Counted from the first letter of the stretch, positions 7,344-16,267 are shown. The stretch is 64,000 bases of DNA from Micromonospora coriariae (GCF_900091455.1 NZ_LT607412.1:6572001-6636000), one strand, 5' to 3'. The notes: generated by a model from the letters alone, not told the origin. Numbers and translations are program-made.

Positions 7344-8126
7344 CTAGCGCTCGTCCGAGGCCCACGAGCCGCCACGGTAGAGGGTGCCGCGACCGCCCGG
7401 GTCGGGGACACCGCGCTGGTCGAGGGCATCGAGGCCGGCCGGCTCGGGATTGCGCGCGGCGCGGCGGGCCCGCAACACCCGGGACCCGACGAACCAGGCG
7501 ACGGCCGCCACGCAGGCCACGATCACCACGTTCTGGAGCACCCCGACGTACCCCTCGACGAGGTGCCAGTTGTCGCCGAGCAGGTAGCCGGCGAACACGA
7601 ACGTGGTGTTCCAGATCAGGCTGCCCAGCGTGGTGTAGAGCAGGAAGGTGCTCACCGGCATCCGCTCCACCCCGGCCGGGATGGAGATCAGGCTCCGGAA
7701 GATCGGAATCATCCGGCCGAAGAAGACCGCCTTCACGCCGTGCCGGAGGAACCACGCCTCGGTCTTGTCCACGTCGCTGAGCTTCACCAGCGGGAGCCGG
7801 GTCACGATGGCGCGCATCCGGTCCCGGCCCAGCGACGCGCCGATCAGGTAGAGCGCCAACGCGCCCAGCACCGAGCCCAGCGTGGTCCAGAAGATCGCGC
7901 CGACCAGGCTGATCCGGCCCTGCGCGGCGACGAACCCGGCCAGCGGAAGGATCACCTCGCTGGGGATCGGCGGGAACAGGTTCTCCAGTGCCACCGCCAG
8001 GCCGGCGCCCGGCCCACCGAGTCGCTCCACCAGGTCACTGACGTAGCCGACCATCCCGTCCTGGGGCGGTTCGGCCGCGGCGGTGGGGGTTCCGGTGGCG
8101 AGCAAGGCGTGGGACGTTCGAATCAT
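7344..8126 (-). CDS. DedA-family membrane protein
   Basis: 260 residues with four to six hydrophobic segments. The DedA hallmarks are ENLFPPIPSEVILPLAGF near residue 50 and FGRMIPIFRSLISIPAGVERM in the middle, the latter holding the conserved Arg needed in the family. DedA proteins act as lipid scramblases or transporters, for example of undecaprenyl phosphate. The C-terminal tail is charged and cytosolic. It lies 38 bases upstream of the sensor kinase on the same strand and may be co-transcribed with it. Confidence 0.88.
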   Translation of the reverse strand: MIRTSHALLATGTPTAAAEPPQDGMVGYVSDLVERLGGPGAGLAVALENLFPPIPSEVILPLAGFVAAQGRISLVGAIFWTTLGSVLGALALYLIGASLGRDRMRAIVTRLPLVKLSDVDKTEAWFLRHGVKAVFFGRMIPIFRSLISIPAGVERMPVSTFLLYTTLGSLIWNTTFVFAGYLLGDNWHLVEGYVGVLQNVVIVACVAAVAWFVGSRVLRARRAARNPEPAGLDALDQRGVPDPGGRGTLYRGGSWASDER

Positions 8127-8208
8127 GCCCCCACGCTACGAAGTGATCCTGAGAGTCGACCATGAGGAGGACCGCCCGGACGCGCGGGTCGACCACAGCG
8201 GCGAGGGT

Positions 8209-8625
8209 GTGGAAAACCGCACCCCGCTACGGCTCGCGGTGGCGCAGCCGCTGTGCGTACCCCGGGACGTCGCGGCGAACGCGCGGGCCCACGCCGCCGC
8301 GGTCCGCGCGGCGCGCGCCCGGGTGGTGCTCTTTCCGGAGCTGCCTGGCCAGCGTGCCCACCGGATCGCCACCGCGCACCGGGTCTGGGTGGCGGTGGCG
8401 AGCTTCGCCGGCTCGACCGGCGGCGGCTACACCGTGGCGACCGGCGGTTCCGGCATCTGGACGCCGGAGGGTGCGGTGTACGCCCGGGCGGGTACGCAGC
8501 CGGGCGAGTTGGTTCCCGCCACCATCGCTACGGCTGGCGCGGCCGGAGACCACGCAGTGCCGTGTCGACCACCTGGTCGGCGTACTCGGGATTCAGGGGA
8601 CCGGTGCGCTGGAGCCACCGGTTGA
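8209..8625 (+). pseudogene. carbon-nitrogen hydrolase (nitrilase) gene with internal deletion
   Basis: The N-terminus (LRLAVAQPLCVPRDVAANAR to VVLFPELP) carries the family's first catalytic Glu. It then jumps directly to the family C-terminus (ATAHRVWVAVASFAGSTGGG). The roughly 130 residues that normally hold the catalytic Lys and Cys are missing, although the frame is kept. The tail runs on into the 3' end of the TetR gene on the other strand. Only about a third of a normal 250-residue enzyme remains, so I call it a non-functional remnant. GTG at 8209 is the likely original start. Confidence 0.75.
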
Positions 8626-9139
8626 GGACCGGGCCGAACAGCATGTCGACGGCCACGTCGAGGTCGATGTCCTCGGCCAACTGCCCCGCTCGTTGGGCGG
8701 CGCGCAGGCGGTCCTTCTTCAGCTCCCGCATCGGCTCGTCCAACCGCTTCGCGTAGTCGGCGGCCAGGGCCGGGTCGTGGACGATCTCGGTGTGCAGGGC
8801 GCGCATGGGCTGGTCGTAGCGCGGATCGTTCAGCTCGTCGACGGTGGCCCGCAGGACCAGCTTCAGGTCGGCTGTCAGGTCGCCGGTGTCGGGCAGGGCA
8901 CCAGCCTGGCCGTCGGCCCCCTCGGTGGTGAGGGCGAGGAAGGCGTCGAACAGCAGCGCGCCCTTCGACGGCCACCAGCGGTAGATCGTCTGTTTCCCGA
9001 CGCCGGCGGCGGCGGCGATGCCCTCGATGCTGAGTTTCGCGTATCCCACCTCGCCGACGAGGTCGAAGGCGGCGGCGAGGATGGCTCGTCGCGCGGTTTG
9101 GCTGCGGCGGCTGGAGTCGGGGGCGACCTGCTTGGGCAC
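8528..9139 (-). CDS. TetR-family transcriptional repressor
   Basis: 203 residues. The N-terminal TetR HTH is ILAAAFDLVGEVGYAKLSIE with AAGVGKQTIYRWWPSKG. The C-terminal ligand domain has an LDVAVDMLFGPVLNRWLQR-type helix as in TetR_C_11. It is divergent from the SDR gene. Two dyads in the shared intergenic region, one over the SDR -35 and one just after its -10, are likely its operators, implying repression of the reductase and of itself. The ligand is unknown. Confidence 0.9.
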   Translation of the reverse strand: MPKQVAPDSSRRSQTARRAILAAAFDLVGEVGYAKLSIEGIAAAAGVGKQTIYRWWPSKGALLFDAFLALTTEGADGQAGALPDTGDLTADLKLVLRATVDELNDPRYDQPMRALHTEIVHDPALAADYAKRLDEPMRELKKDRLRAAQRAGQLAEDIDLDVAVDMLFGPVLNRWLQRTGPLNPEYADQVVDTALRGLRPRQP

Positions 9140-9165
9140 GCGGCCAATCTAGCAAAGAAGAGACG

Positions 9166-9178
9166 AGACGGTCCGTCT
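9166..9178. promoter_or_regulatory. operator-like dyad 1 in the TetR/SDR divergon
   Basis: AGACGGTCCGTCT is a perfect 13-base dyad around a central T. It abuts the TTGACA -35 box of the SDR promoter. It shares GAGACG/CGTCT half-sites with dyad 2, as expected for a common TetR-type repressor. Confidence 0.55.
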
Positions 9179-9205
9179 TGACAGACGGATCCGAGCAGGT
9201 AGGGT
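9178..9205 (+). promoter_or_regulatory. SigA-type promoter of the SDR gene
   Basis: TTGACA (9178-9183), a 16-base spacer and TAGGGT (9200-9205). This is a good housekeeping promoter for actinobacteria, 51 bases before the ATG at 9256, with operator-like dyads on both sides. Confidence 0.55.
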
Positions 9206-9214
9206 CAGGCAGCA

Positions 9215-9238
9215 ACGAGACGGGACGGTTCGTCTCGT
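9215..9238. promoter_or_regulatory. operator-like dyad 2 in the TetR/SDR divergon
   Basis: ACGAGACG and CGTCTCGT flank an 8-base centre. It lies just downstream of the predicted SDR -10, where a bound repressor would block transcription. Confidence 0.55.
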
Positions 9239-9255
9239 ACGGCGGAAGGAAGCTC

Positions 9256-10116
9256 ATGGAAACCTCAGGCACTGCCGCACCCCGGGTCTGGTTCATCACC
9301 GGGGCGAGTCGAGGCCTCGGCCGGGCCTTCACCGCGGCCGCGCTCGCCGCCGGCGACCGTGTTGTCGGCGCCGCCCGCGATGTCTCGCCGCTCGACGACC
9401 TCGCCGCCCGCCACCCCGGCCGTCTGCTGGCGCTGCGCCTCGACGTCACGGACCGCTCGGCAGTCTTCGACGTCGTCGGCCAGGCGGTCCAGCACTTCGG
9501 CCGGCTAGACATCGTCGTGAACAACGCCGGGGCGCTCTTCGCCGGCATGGTCGAGGAGTTCACCGAAGCCGAGGCCCGAGCGCAACTGGACCTCAACTTC
9601 TTCGGCGCGCTCTGGGTCAGCCAGGCCGCCCTGCGGACGATGCGGGCCCAGGGCGGCGGACACATCGTGCAGATCTCCAGCATCGGGGCGCTCGGCGGCT
9701 TCCCCAGCACCGGCCTCTACAGCGCGAGCAAGTTCGCGCTGGAGGGCATGAGCGAGGCGCTCGCCGCCGAGGCCGCCGGGTTCGGCGTGAAGGTCACGAT
9801 CGTCCAGCCGGGCGGCTACTGGACCGACCTCTACAGCAGCAGCACGGCCACCACGCCGAACCCCGCCTACGAATCGCTGCGCGCGGAGCTGGAGAGGCAG
9901 TGGGCGGAAGGATCGATCGACAGCGAACCACGGCTGGCGGCCGACGCGCTGATGACGCTGGTCGCCAGCGACGACCCACCGCTACGGCTCCTGCTGGGCA
10001 GCATGGTGTACGACCTCGCCTTCGACATCTCCCAGCGACGCATGGACACCTGGGCCGGCTGGGAAGAGGTGAGTCGTCGAGCGGAGAAGGCAGTCCCGGC
10101 GCCGGGCACGAGCTGA
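9256..10116 (+). CDS. SDR-family NAD(P)-dependent oxidoreductase
   Basis: 286 residues of the classical short-chain dehydrogenase type. The nucleotide-binding motif is TGASRGLG, followed by NNAG, the catalytic Ser in ISSIGALGG, and YSASK carrying catalytic Tyr and Lys. The C-terminal extension (after about 190) is typical of oxidoreductases acting on small ketones or quinones. The start is the ATG at 9256, after GGAAGGA. It is probably controlled by the divergent TetR. Substrate unknown. Confidence 0.9.
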   Translation: METSGTAAPRVWFITGASRGLGRAFTAAALAAGDRVVGAARDVSPLDDLAARHPGRLLALRLDVTDRSAVFDVVGQAVQHFGRLDIVVNNAGALFAGMVEEFTEAEARAQLDLNFFGALWVSQAALRTMRAQGGGHIVQISSIGALGGFPSTGLYSASKFALEGMSEALAAEAAGFGVKVTIVQPGGYWTDLYSSSTATTPNPAYESLRAELERQWAEGSIDSEPRLAADALMTLVASDDPPLRLLLGSMVYDLAFDISQRRMDTWAGWEEVSRRAEKAVPAPGTS

Positions 10117-10193
10117 GCTGGCCGCCACCCGACGAACAGCGCGATGGATCGGTGGGTCAGGGCATGTCGTACGGCTCGGGCAGGATCGGCCCC

Positions 10194-10634
10194 ATGGGCC
10201 CACTTCCCGCTCGACTGTCCGTCGTGACCCTGGCCGCACGCGACATCGGCGTGCTGCGCTCGTTCTACCGATCGCTGGGCTGGCCCGAGCTGCCGTCCAG
10301 TGACGACGGCTGGTCCGCCTTCCTGCTGGGTGGCGTAATGCTCGCGCTCTATCCGCTGCCGGACCTGGCGGCCGAGGCGGCGCCCGGCGTGGCCGATCCG
10401 GCCGGCGGCTGGTCCGGCGTCACCCTGGCCTGCAACGTCGACAGCCGCGCGGAGGTCGACACGGCCTTCGCCGCGGCTGTCGCGGCCGGCGCGACGGTGG
10501 TGGCCGCGCCGACCGACCGGTCCTGGGGTGGGCGCTCGGCCTACATCGCCGACCCGGAGGGCAACCGCTGGGAGATCGCCTGGGCGGGCACGGCCCGCTT
10601 CGACGAACGCGGCGCCCTCATCTCCTTCGGCTGA
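10194..10634 (+). CDS. VOC-superfamily (glyoxalase-like) protein
   Basis: 146 residues with the glyoxalase/bleomycin-resistance fold: LSVVTLAARDIGVLRSFYRSLGW at the start and YIADPEGNRWEIAW at the end, carrying the usual metal-site Glu. Members bind a divalent metal and act as isomerases, dioxygenases or antibiotic-binding proteins. It follows the SDR gene on the same strand after 77 bases and could share its transcript. Specific function not assignable. Confidence 0.85.
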   Translation: MGPLPARLSVVTLAARDIGVLRSFYRSLGWPELPSSDDGWSAFLLGGVMLALYPLPDLAAEAAPGVADPAGGWSGVTLACNVDSRAEVDTAFAAAVAAGATVVAAPTDRSWGGRSAYIADPEGNRWEIAWAGTARFDERGALISFG

Positions 10635-10649
10635 GTCCTGTCCCGACGG

Positions 10650-11522
10650 TCACCCGGCGTCCAGCACCTCGCGCAGCCGCGCCGCGAACTCGTCGGGCTT
10701 GCCCGCGTAACCGAACTCGCCACCGAGGAAGCCACCGTGGTGGCTCGGGAACACCACGGCCTCCTGGCCGAGCAGGGCCGCGGTGCCCAGGGCCGTACGG
10801 GCGGTGTACGTCCCCGCCGACTCCTCACCGACGGCGATCACGATCCGGGTCGGTGCGGCGGTGAGCAGGCCCGCGTCGGGGCGGTAGTCGGTGATCGCCC
10901 ACGAGTTCTTCGACAGCAGCGGGTCGTCGCGGGTGCCGTCGTCCTCGGTCGGCATGCCGAACATCGCCGGGTCGGGCGCGGGCTGGGAGAAGTAGGCGTC
11001 GGTGAACTCACCCTGCCAGGACGTCATCGCGATGAACGCGGCCATGCCCGCGCCGGTGCCCTTCGCCTGGTACGCGTCGTAGAAGGCCGCCCGGGCGCGC
11101 TCGGCGGCGGTGGCGTCGGGGAGCACCGCGTTGATCGGCGGCTCGTGCGCCACCAGCGTGACGACGTCGGCGGGGTGGGTCGCGACCAGTTCGAGTGCGG
11201 TCACCGCACCGCCGCTGCTGGCGAACACGTCGACCGGACCGGCGTCGAGCGCCTCGATCAGCAGGTGTAGGTCAGCTGCCTGCTGCTGGGGAGTGTGGTC
11301 GGACCGGCCGTCCGTGCGGATGCTGCGGCCCAGGCCGCGCGGGTCGTAGGTGACGACCGTGCGGTCGGTGAAGTGTGGGGCGAGCGCGGTGAAACCCTCC
11401 GCCGTCATCGGCTGACCGATCATGAGCAGCGCGGGGTGCCCGCCGGACGGGGGTAGCGGGCCGCGGACGTCGTAGACCAGGTCGACGCCGGGTACGGCGA
11501 GGGTGTGTGTCTGCGTTGTCAT
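10650..11522 (-). CDS. alpha/beta hydrolase
   Basis: 290 residues. The cap-and-core layout of alpha/beta hydrolases shows the oxyanion region LLMIGQPM, YDPRGLGRS, the nucleophile elbow FASSGGAVTALEL and the late histidine in FPSHHGGFLG. Likely an esterase or haloperoxidase-like enzyme of the cytosol. No signal peptide. Convergent with the VOC gene. Substrate unknown. Confidence 0.87.
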   Translation of the reverse strand: MTTQTHTLAVPGVDLVYDVRGPLPPSGGHPALLMIGQPMTAEGFTALAPHFTDRTVVTYDPRGLGRSIRTDGRSDHTPQQQAADLHLLIEALDAGPVDVFASSGGAVTALELVATHPADVVTLVAHEPPINAVLPDATAAERARAAFYDAYQAKGTGAGMAAFIAMTSWQGEFTDAYFSQPAPDPAMFGMPTEDDGTRDDPLLSKNSWAITDYRPDAGLLTAAPTRIVIAVGEESAGTYTARTALGTAALLGQEAVVFPSHHGGFLGGEFGYAGKPDEFAARLREVLDAG

Positions 11523-11600
11523 GCCGGTGAGACTACGGCCGCCGCCACCGGATCGGGGTGCTCTGTGCGCGGGTTGCGGCCGGCTGTGGCCACTGGCACG

Positions 11601-12227
11601 TCAGCAGGTGTCGCCGAAGCGACGTAGCGTCCAGCGGGCCGGCGGCCAGCGGGCGGCGTCGTCCGCGGTGGTCCATTCGGTGATCGAGGCCGGGGCGACC
11701 TCCAGGTCGAACGCCCGGTGCAGCGGTTGGGCGGCGAGCGCGTGGAACGCGCTTTCGACTGTCTCGGTGTGCCCGACGAGGATCACGGTCGCGCCCCGGT
11801 GCCGGTGTGCGATCTCCATGATCGCGCGGCTCACGCGGGCCACCAGTTCGGCCCAGCTTTCGTTGCCCGTCTGGAAGGGCCGGAACAGGCCCCCGCCCTC
11901 CGCCGCGTGGTCGGCGCGGAAGCGGATCGTCGGCATCCCGTCGGCGTACGGCGGTGTGTGCCAGGTGCACAGCCCGCAGTCCGCTGTGGGGCGGACGCCG
12001 AACGCGTCGGCGATCGGCTGCGCGGTCTCGACGGCACGGCGCAGCACCGATGAGTACACCGCGGCCGGTCTGTCGGAGGCGCAGTCGCTGACGAGCCGCT
12101 TGGCCAGGCTGCGTGCCTGGTCCCGGCCCAGCTCGGTCAGGCCCCGGCAGCCGTGCGGGCCGCCCACGATCCCCATGACCTGGTGGACCGACTCGCCATG
12201 ACGTACGAAGATGAGCCGCGTCCGCAT
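11601..12227 (-). CDS. histidine phosphatase (phosphoglycerate mutase-like)
   Basis: 208 residues. The RHG motif in LIFVRHGESVHQ holds the phospho-accepting His near the N-terminus. LTELGRDQARSLAKRL follows, and the second catalytic His is in VILVGHTETVESAF. Such proteins remove phosphate from small metabolites or proteins. It stands alone between the hydrolase and the kinase genes on the same strand. Confidence 0.88.
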   Translation of the reverse strand: MRTRLIFVRHGESVHQVMGIVGGPHGCRGLTELGRDQARSLAKRLVSDCASDRPAAVYSSVLRRAVETAQPIADAFGVRPTADCGLCTWHTPPYADGMPTIRFRADHAAEGGGLFRPFQTGNESWAELVARVSRAIMEIAHRHRGATVILVGHTETVESAFHALAAQPLHRAFDLEVAPASITEWTTADDAARWPPARWTLRRFGDTC

Positions 12228-12262
12228 CGGACCATCATGCCAGCGGCGCAGGTGGATGTGTG

Positions 12263-13735
12263 TCAGTCGTCGCCGCGGCCGGCGGAGAGAGCCCAGGCCT
12301 GGGTGAGCAGGGCGTCGAGTTGGGCGCCCGTCCGCGCCGGTAGCCGTTCCCGGTCCACCAGTTCGGCGATCCTTTCCCGTAGGTCGGCGACGCGCCTGGC
12401 GCGGTCCTTGGACCGCCGGTTCAGGTCGGCCAGGTCGTCGCGCAGGTCCTCGGCGGTCTTCCGGTCGATGTCGTCACGGGCCTGCGCCTGGGCGAGCACC
12501 GCCGCGAACTCGGCGCTGACCTCCCGCAGGGTGATCGGCATCTGCTGGCCAACTGTCGAGGGCACAGCGCTGCTGGGCGGCGAGGACGGTGCCGGCGGTG
12601 TCGGCGACTGGGTGGTGGGTGTCGGCGCCGGTGCGGTGCTCGCTGGCGGGTTGACGCCCTGCGCCGAGCCGGGAGAGTCGGGCGAGCGGAGGCCCTGGGT
12701 GAGCAGCGCACCGATGCCGATCAGCGCGGCGAGGCCGGCAGCGGTCAGCACGGCGAGGGGTCGACGAGACCGGCGCTGGTGTGGCCCGGCACCGATCGGC
12801 GCGGGGTGGGGGCGGGCCGCCGAGCGATCGATCAGGGTGGGCGGGTGGGCCGAGTGGGCAGTCGGCAGGATGCGCAGCAGCTCGGTGGGCGGCTCGACCG
12901 GCTGACCGGCACCGAAACGGGTGGCCAGTTGCGCGGCGGTGGGTCGGCGGGCCGGGTCGGCGGCCAGGCAGGCGACGGTCAGCTCGGCGATGTCGGCCGG
13001 CAGGCCGGGCACCCGCAACGGCGGCACGGGAGTGCCCCGACGGTGCACCTCCAGCGCGTCCTCCCAGCTCTGCACCGGCAGCGGCGCCTGACCGGTGAGG
13101 GTGCGGTAGAGCAGCGCGCCGAGGGCGTACACGTCGCTGGCCGGGTCGGGTGGGCCGGCGGTCAGCCGCTCCGGGGCGAAGTAGGCCGGTGTGCCCATCA
13201 GCGGCTCACCGGCCTGGCCGCCGAGTGTGTGCTGCGGGCCACCGAGCGCGGCTATGCCGAAGTCGAGCACCTTGGCACCGGTGTCGGTGAGCATGACGTT
13301 GCCGGGCTTGACGTCGCGGTGCACCACGCCGATCCGGTGCGCGGCGGCCAGCGCGGCGGCGATCTGCCCGGCCACCCGCACCGCCTCCGGCCAGGGCAGT
13401 GGCCCGGTCCGCAGCCGGTCGGCCAGGTTGTGTCCCTCGACCAGCTCCATCACCAGGTACGGAACCACGGCGCCGCCGGCGAGGGTCGCCTCGCCGTAGT
13501 CGTACACCTGGGTCACGTGCGGGTGGGTGAGCCGGGCCGCCGCGCGGGCCTCGCGCTGGATGGTGGCCCGCAGCTGCGGATCGGTGGCGAGCTGTCCGGC
13601 GAGCACCTTGACGGCGACCGGCCGGCCGAGCACCTCGTCGTCGGCCCGCCACACCTCGGACATGCCACCGAGACCGATCCGCTCGTGCAGTACGTAGCGG
13701 TCGTGGAGACGGAGAGTGGGCGTGAACGGCGACAT
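12263..13735 (-). CDS. transmembrane Ser/Thr protein kinase (PknB-like)
   Basis: 490 residues. The kinase domain occupies about 14-275, with glycine loop GLGGMSEVW, Lys43, HRDVKPGN (Asp141), DFG (Asp158) and the activation-loop end GTPAYFAPE. A basic juxtamembrane run (HQRRSRRP) precedes one membrane helix at about 327-346. The outer part is Pro/Thr/Ser-rich followed by a charged predicted coiled coil (about 405-475) instead of PASTA repeats, so any ligand differs from that of classical PknB. I chose the ATG giving MSPFTPTLRLHDRY. Confidence 0.9.
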   Translation of the reverse strand: MSPFTPTLRLHDRYVLHERIGLGGMSEVWRADDEVLGRPVAVKVLAGQLATDPQLRATIQREARAAARLTHPHVTQVYDYGEATLAGGAVVPYLVMELVEGHNLADRLRTGPLPWPEAVRVAGQIAAALAAAHRIGVVHRDVKPGNVMLTDTGAKVLDFGIAALGGPQHTLGGQAGEPLMGTPAYFAPERLTAGPPDPASDVYALGALLYRTLTGQAPLPVQSWEDALEVHRRGTPVPPLRVPGLPADIAELTVACLAADPARRPTAAQLATRFGAGQPVEPPTELLRILPTAHSAHPPTLIDRSAARPHPAPIGAGPHQRRSRRPLAVLTAAGLAALIGIGALLTQGLRSPDSPGSAQGVNPPASTAPAPTPTTQSPTPPAPSSPPSSAVPSTVGQQMPITLREVSAEFAAVLAQAQARDDIDRKTAEDLRDDLADLNRRSKDRARRVADLRERIAELVDRERLPARTGAQLDALLTQAWALSAGRGDD

Positions 13736-13832
13736 GGCCCCACCAGTCTGCCTGGCCGCGCCCGCCTCGACCACCTACGCCGCCCGGTTCCGGCCCACTT
13801 CTCCCGTGCGTACCAAAATGGCCGGCGTTCGG

Positions 13833-14036
13833 CTAGGAGCAGGTGGGGGCGGTGGGCAACGGTCGGGGCTGGATCCGGTCGGCGAGCCGGCGCAGGGCGA
13901 TGGCGGTGGCCCGCCGGGTCGGGGCGAGCAGCGCCGGGCGGACCCGCTCGACCTGGACCGGCGCGTTCGGTCGGGCCGAGTTGACGTGTCGGTTCATCGC
14001 GTCCAGGGCGGTGAGGTATCCGGTGGGGTGTTCCAT
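13833..14036 (-). CDS. small hypothetical protein coupled to a LacI regulator
   Basis: 67 residues, basic and without a membrane segment or recognised domain. The ATG at 14036 lies 2 bases after the LacI stop and is preceded by GAGGAG inside the end of the LacI gene, so it is translated as the second gene of that operon. It may be an accessory of whatever the LacI protein senses; nothing in the sequence shows how. Confidence 0.5.
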   Translation of the reverse strand: MEHPTGYLTALDAMNRHVNSARPNAPVQVERVRPALLAPTRRATAIALRRLADRIQPRPLPTAPTCS

Positions 14037-14038
14037 GG

Positions 14039-15109
14039 TCAACTCCTCGGGACAGGTCCGGTGGAGGTCCGGACGACGAGTGCGGTGGGCAGCAGCACAT
14101 GACCGGCCGCGGCGTCCACGGGCGGGTCGAGCAGTAGTTGGGCGGCGATCCGGCCCTTCTCCTCGGCCGGTTGCCGGACGGTGGTGAGGCCGGCCGCGGC
14201 GGCCTCGGGGACGTCGTCGAAGCCGGTCACCGAGACCGGCGGGCGATCGCCGGACGGTCGCCCGGCGAGCGCGTCCAGGACGCCGAGAGCGAGCACGTCG
14301 GAGCAGGCCAGCACGGCGGTCGGCGGCGCCGGCCGGTCGAACAGCCCGGCGACGGCCGCCGCCGCGGCCTGGCGACTGTTGCCCTGGGCGTTGACCAGGT
14401 TCAGCTCGGCCCAGTCGACGCCGACCTCGGCGAACGCGTCGGCGAACCCGGCGAGCCGGCCGTGGGTGGTCGGGTGTGGCACCTGGTCGACCCCGGGAAG
14501 GGTGAGCGGGCCGGCCGGCGCGTCGGGCAGCACGGAGTCGGCGAGCAGGGCCACCTGGCGGTGGCCGAGGCCGGCGACGTGTGCGGCGACGCCGCGGGCC
14601 GCGGCCCGCTCGTCGATGCCGACGAACCGCTCGTCGGGGCCGGCGTCGTCGCGGGCGGCCGTACTGACGAACGGCAGCCCGCGGGCCCGGATCACGTCCA
14701 GGGCCCACTCCTCGTCGGCGACGCAGTAGACGCAGAACCCGTCGACCGCGGCGTTCTCCACCGCGCGACGGGCGTCGAGCTCCGCCCGGGACAGCGGCAC
14801 CAACAGCATGCTGGTGCCGTGTCGCTCGGCGGCCTCACCCACGCCGGCGAGAAAGCGGACGGCGAACGGGTCGGTGAAGGCGTACGACAGTTGCGAGGTG
14901 AACAGCACCCCGATCGAGCCGACGAAGCCGCGACGCAGGGAGCGGGCGGTGGGGTTGGGGCCCGGGTAGCCGAGCTGCCGGGCGGCGTCCAGGATCCGCT
15001 CGCGCAGCGCCGAGGAGAGCTGGTCGGGGCGGCTGTAGGCGTTGGACACCGTGCTGCGGGAGACGCCGACGGCGTCCGCCACGGCTTGCAGGGTTGGCTT
15101 CACCGGCAC
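14039..15109 (-). CDS. LacI-family transcriptional regulator
   Basis: 356 residues. The N-terminal HTH is LQAVADAVGVSRSTVSNAYS with hinge QLGYPGPNPTARSLRRG. The periplasmic-binding-protein-like effector domain covers about 65-345, ending VTGFDDVPEAAAAGLTTVRQP, typical of the family. Two copies of CTGTATCGATACAG-like dyads lie just before the start codon, so autoregulation is very likely. No sugar operon lies next to it, so the inducer is unknown. Confidence 0.92.
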   Translation of the reverse strand: MPVKPTLQAVADAVGVSRSTVSNAYSRPDQLSSALRERILDAARQLGYPGPNPTARSLRRGFVGSIGVLFTSQLSYAFTDPFAVRFLAGVGEAAERHGTSMLLVPLSRAELDARRAVENAAVDGFCVYCVADEEWALDVIRARGLPFVSTAARDDAGPDERFVGIDERAAARGVAAHVAGLGHRQVALLADSVLPDAPAGPLTLPGVDQVPHPTTHGRLAGFADAFAEVGVDWAELNLVNAQGNSRQAAAAAVAGLFDRPAPPTAVLACSDVLALGVLDALAGRPSGDRPPVSVTGFDDVPEAAAAGLTTVRQPAEEKGRIAAQLLLDPPVDAAAGHVLLPTALVVRTSTGPVPRS

Positions 15110-15113
15110 CCCT

Positions 15114-15143
15114 CTGTATCGATCCAGTCTGTATCGATACAGA
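15114..15143. promoter_or_regulatory. tandem LacI-type operators (TATCGATA core)
   Basis: TCTGTATCGATACAGA (15128-15143) is a perfect 16-bp palindrome with the central CG of LacI/GalR sites. CTGTATCGATCCAG (15114-15127) is a second copy with one mismatch, directly adjacent. Both lie within 35 bases of the LacI gene start. Confidence 0.7.
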
Positions 15144-15239
15144 GATTAGCCGAACGAGTCGGCGGCGGTCAATACCAGGAAACGGGCGGACCGTCCGTGG
15201 CGGGACGAGGGGCCGCTCCCCGGCCGCCCCGACCGGCGG

Positions 15240-16121
15240 TCACGCTGGGTAGAGGTCCTCCAGCAGACGGCCGAGGATCTCCGGGGTGCGCTCCGGCGGC
15301 TCGGCTTCGACGCAGAGCCGCTCCATGGCCACCGCGTAGTAATCCAGGTCGTCGCGCTTGTCCAGGTAGATGGCGCTGGTGAGCTGTTCGATGTAGACGA
15401 TGTCGGGCAGTTCCTGGTCGCCGAAGCGCAGGATGGTGAACGCGCCGCCGGCGGCCGCGTGACCACCGGCGGCGAACGGGATGACCTGGAGGCGGACATT
15501 CGGCGACTTGGTCGCCTCGATGAGCGCGGTGAGCTGACCGCGCATCACCTCGGCACCGCCGATCGGACGCCGCAGCGCCGCCTCGTCCACGACCGCCCAG
15601 AGCTGCGGCGGGTGCTCCCTGTGGAGCAACTGCTGGCGCTGCATCCGCAGCGCGACCCGTCGGTCCAGCTCGGACGGACCGGCCGCGCCGTGCCCGAGCA
15701 GCACGACCGCCCGGGCGTACTCACGGGTCTGCAGCAGGCCGGGCACGAACTGCACCTCGTAGGTGCGGATCAGCGCCGCCGCCGCCTCCAGGCCCAGGTA
15801 GGACTGGAACCAGGTGGGCAGGACGTCGCCGTAGCGGTGCCACCAGCCGGGGCTGTTGGCGTCGCGAGCGAGCTTGAGCAGCGCGTCGCGCTCCTGCTCG
15901 TCGGTGACGCCGTAGAGCGTGAGCAGGTCCGCCACGTCGCGTTCCTTGAAGCCGACCCGGCCCAGCTCCATCCGACTGATCTTGGATTCGGAGGCTCGGA
16001 TCTCCCAGCCGGCACCTTCCCGCGTCACGCCGCTGGACTCCCGCAACCGGCGCAGTTGGGCACCGAGCAGGATGCGCAGCACGGTAGGCCCGGTTGTCGG
16101 GCCGCCCTCGGCGGGAACCAT
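15240..16121 (-). CDS. XRE-family regulator with DUF5753 domain
   Basis: 293 residues. The HTH (about 17-70) reads LGAQLRRLRESSGVTREGAG and ESKISRMELGR, followed by the DUF5753 domain with the signatures FVPGLLQTREYAR and VIPFAAGGHAA. Such regulators pair with small DUF397 proteins in actinomycetes and act in development and secondary metabolism. The partner lies 146 bases upstream on the same strand. I used the ATG at 16121. Confidence 0.9.
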   Translation of the reverse strand: MVPAEGGPTTGPTVLRILLGAQLRRLRESSGVTREGAGWEIRASESKISRMELGRVGFKERDVADLLTLYGVTDEQERDALLKLARDANSPGWWHRYGDVLPTWFQSYLGLEAAAALIRTYEVQFVPGLLQTREYARAVVLLGHGAAGPSELDRRVALRMQRQQLLHREHPPQLWAVVDEAALRRPIGGAEVMRGQLTALIEATKSPNVRLQVIPFAAGGHAAAGGAFTILRFGDQELPDIVYIEQLTSAIYLDKRDDLDYYAVAMERLCVEAEPPERTPEILGRLLEDLYPA

Positions 16122-16267
16122 CGTCACGTGCGGACCTCCGGACACCGACCAGCGTGGTCGGGCGCCCCGGCCCGGCCGACGTGTAAGCATGCCATGGACC
16201 GACAGTGAGGTGAACTCCTCCGGACCGGTGGATCAGTCCCGTCCCCGGGACGGCCCACCGGGACCGC

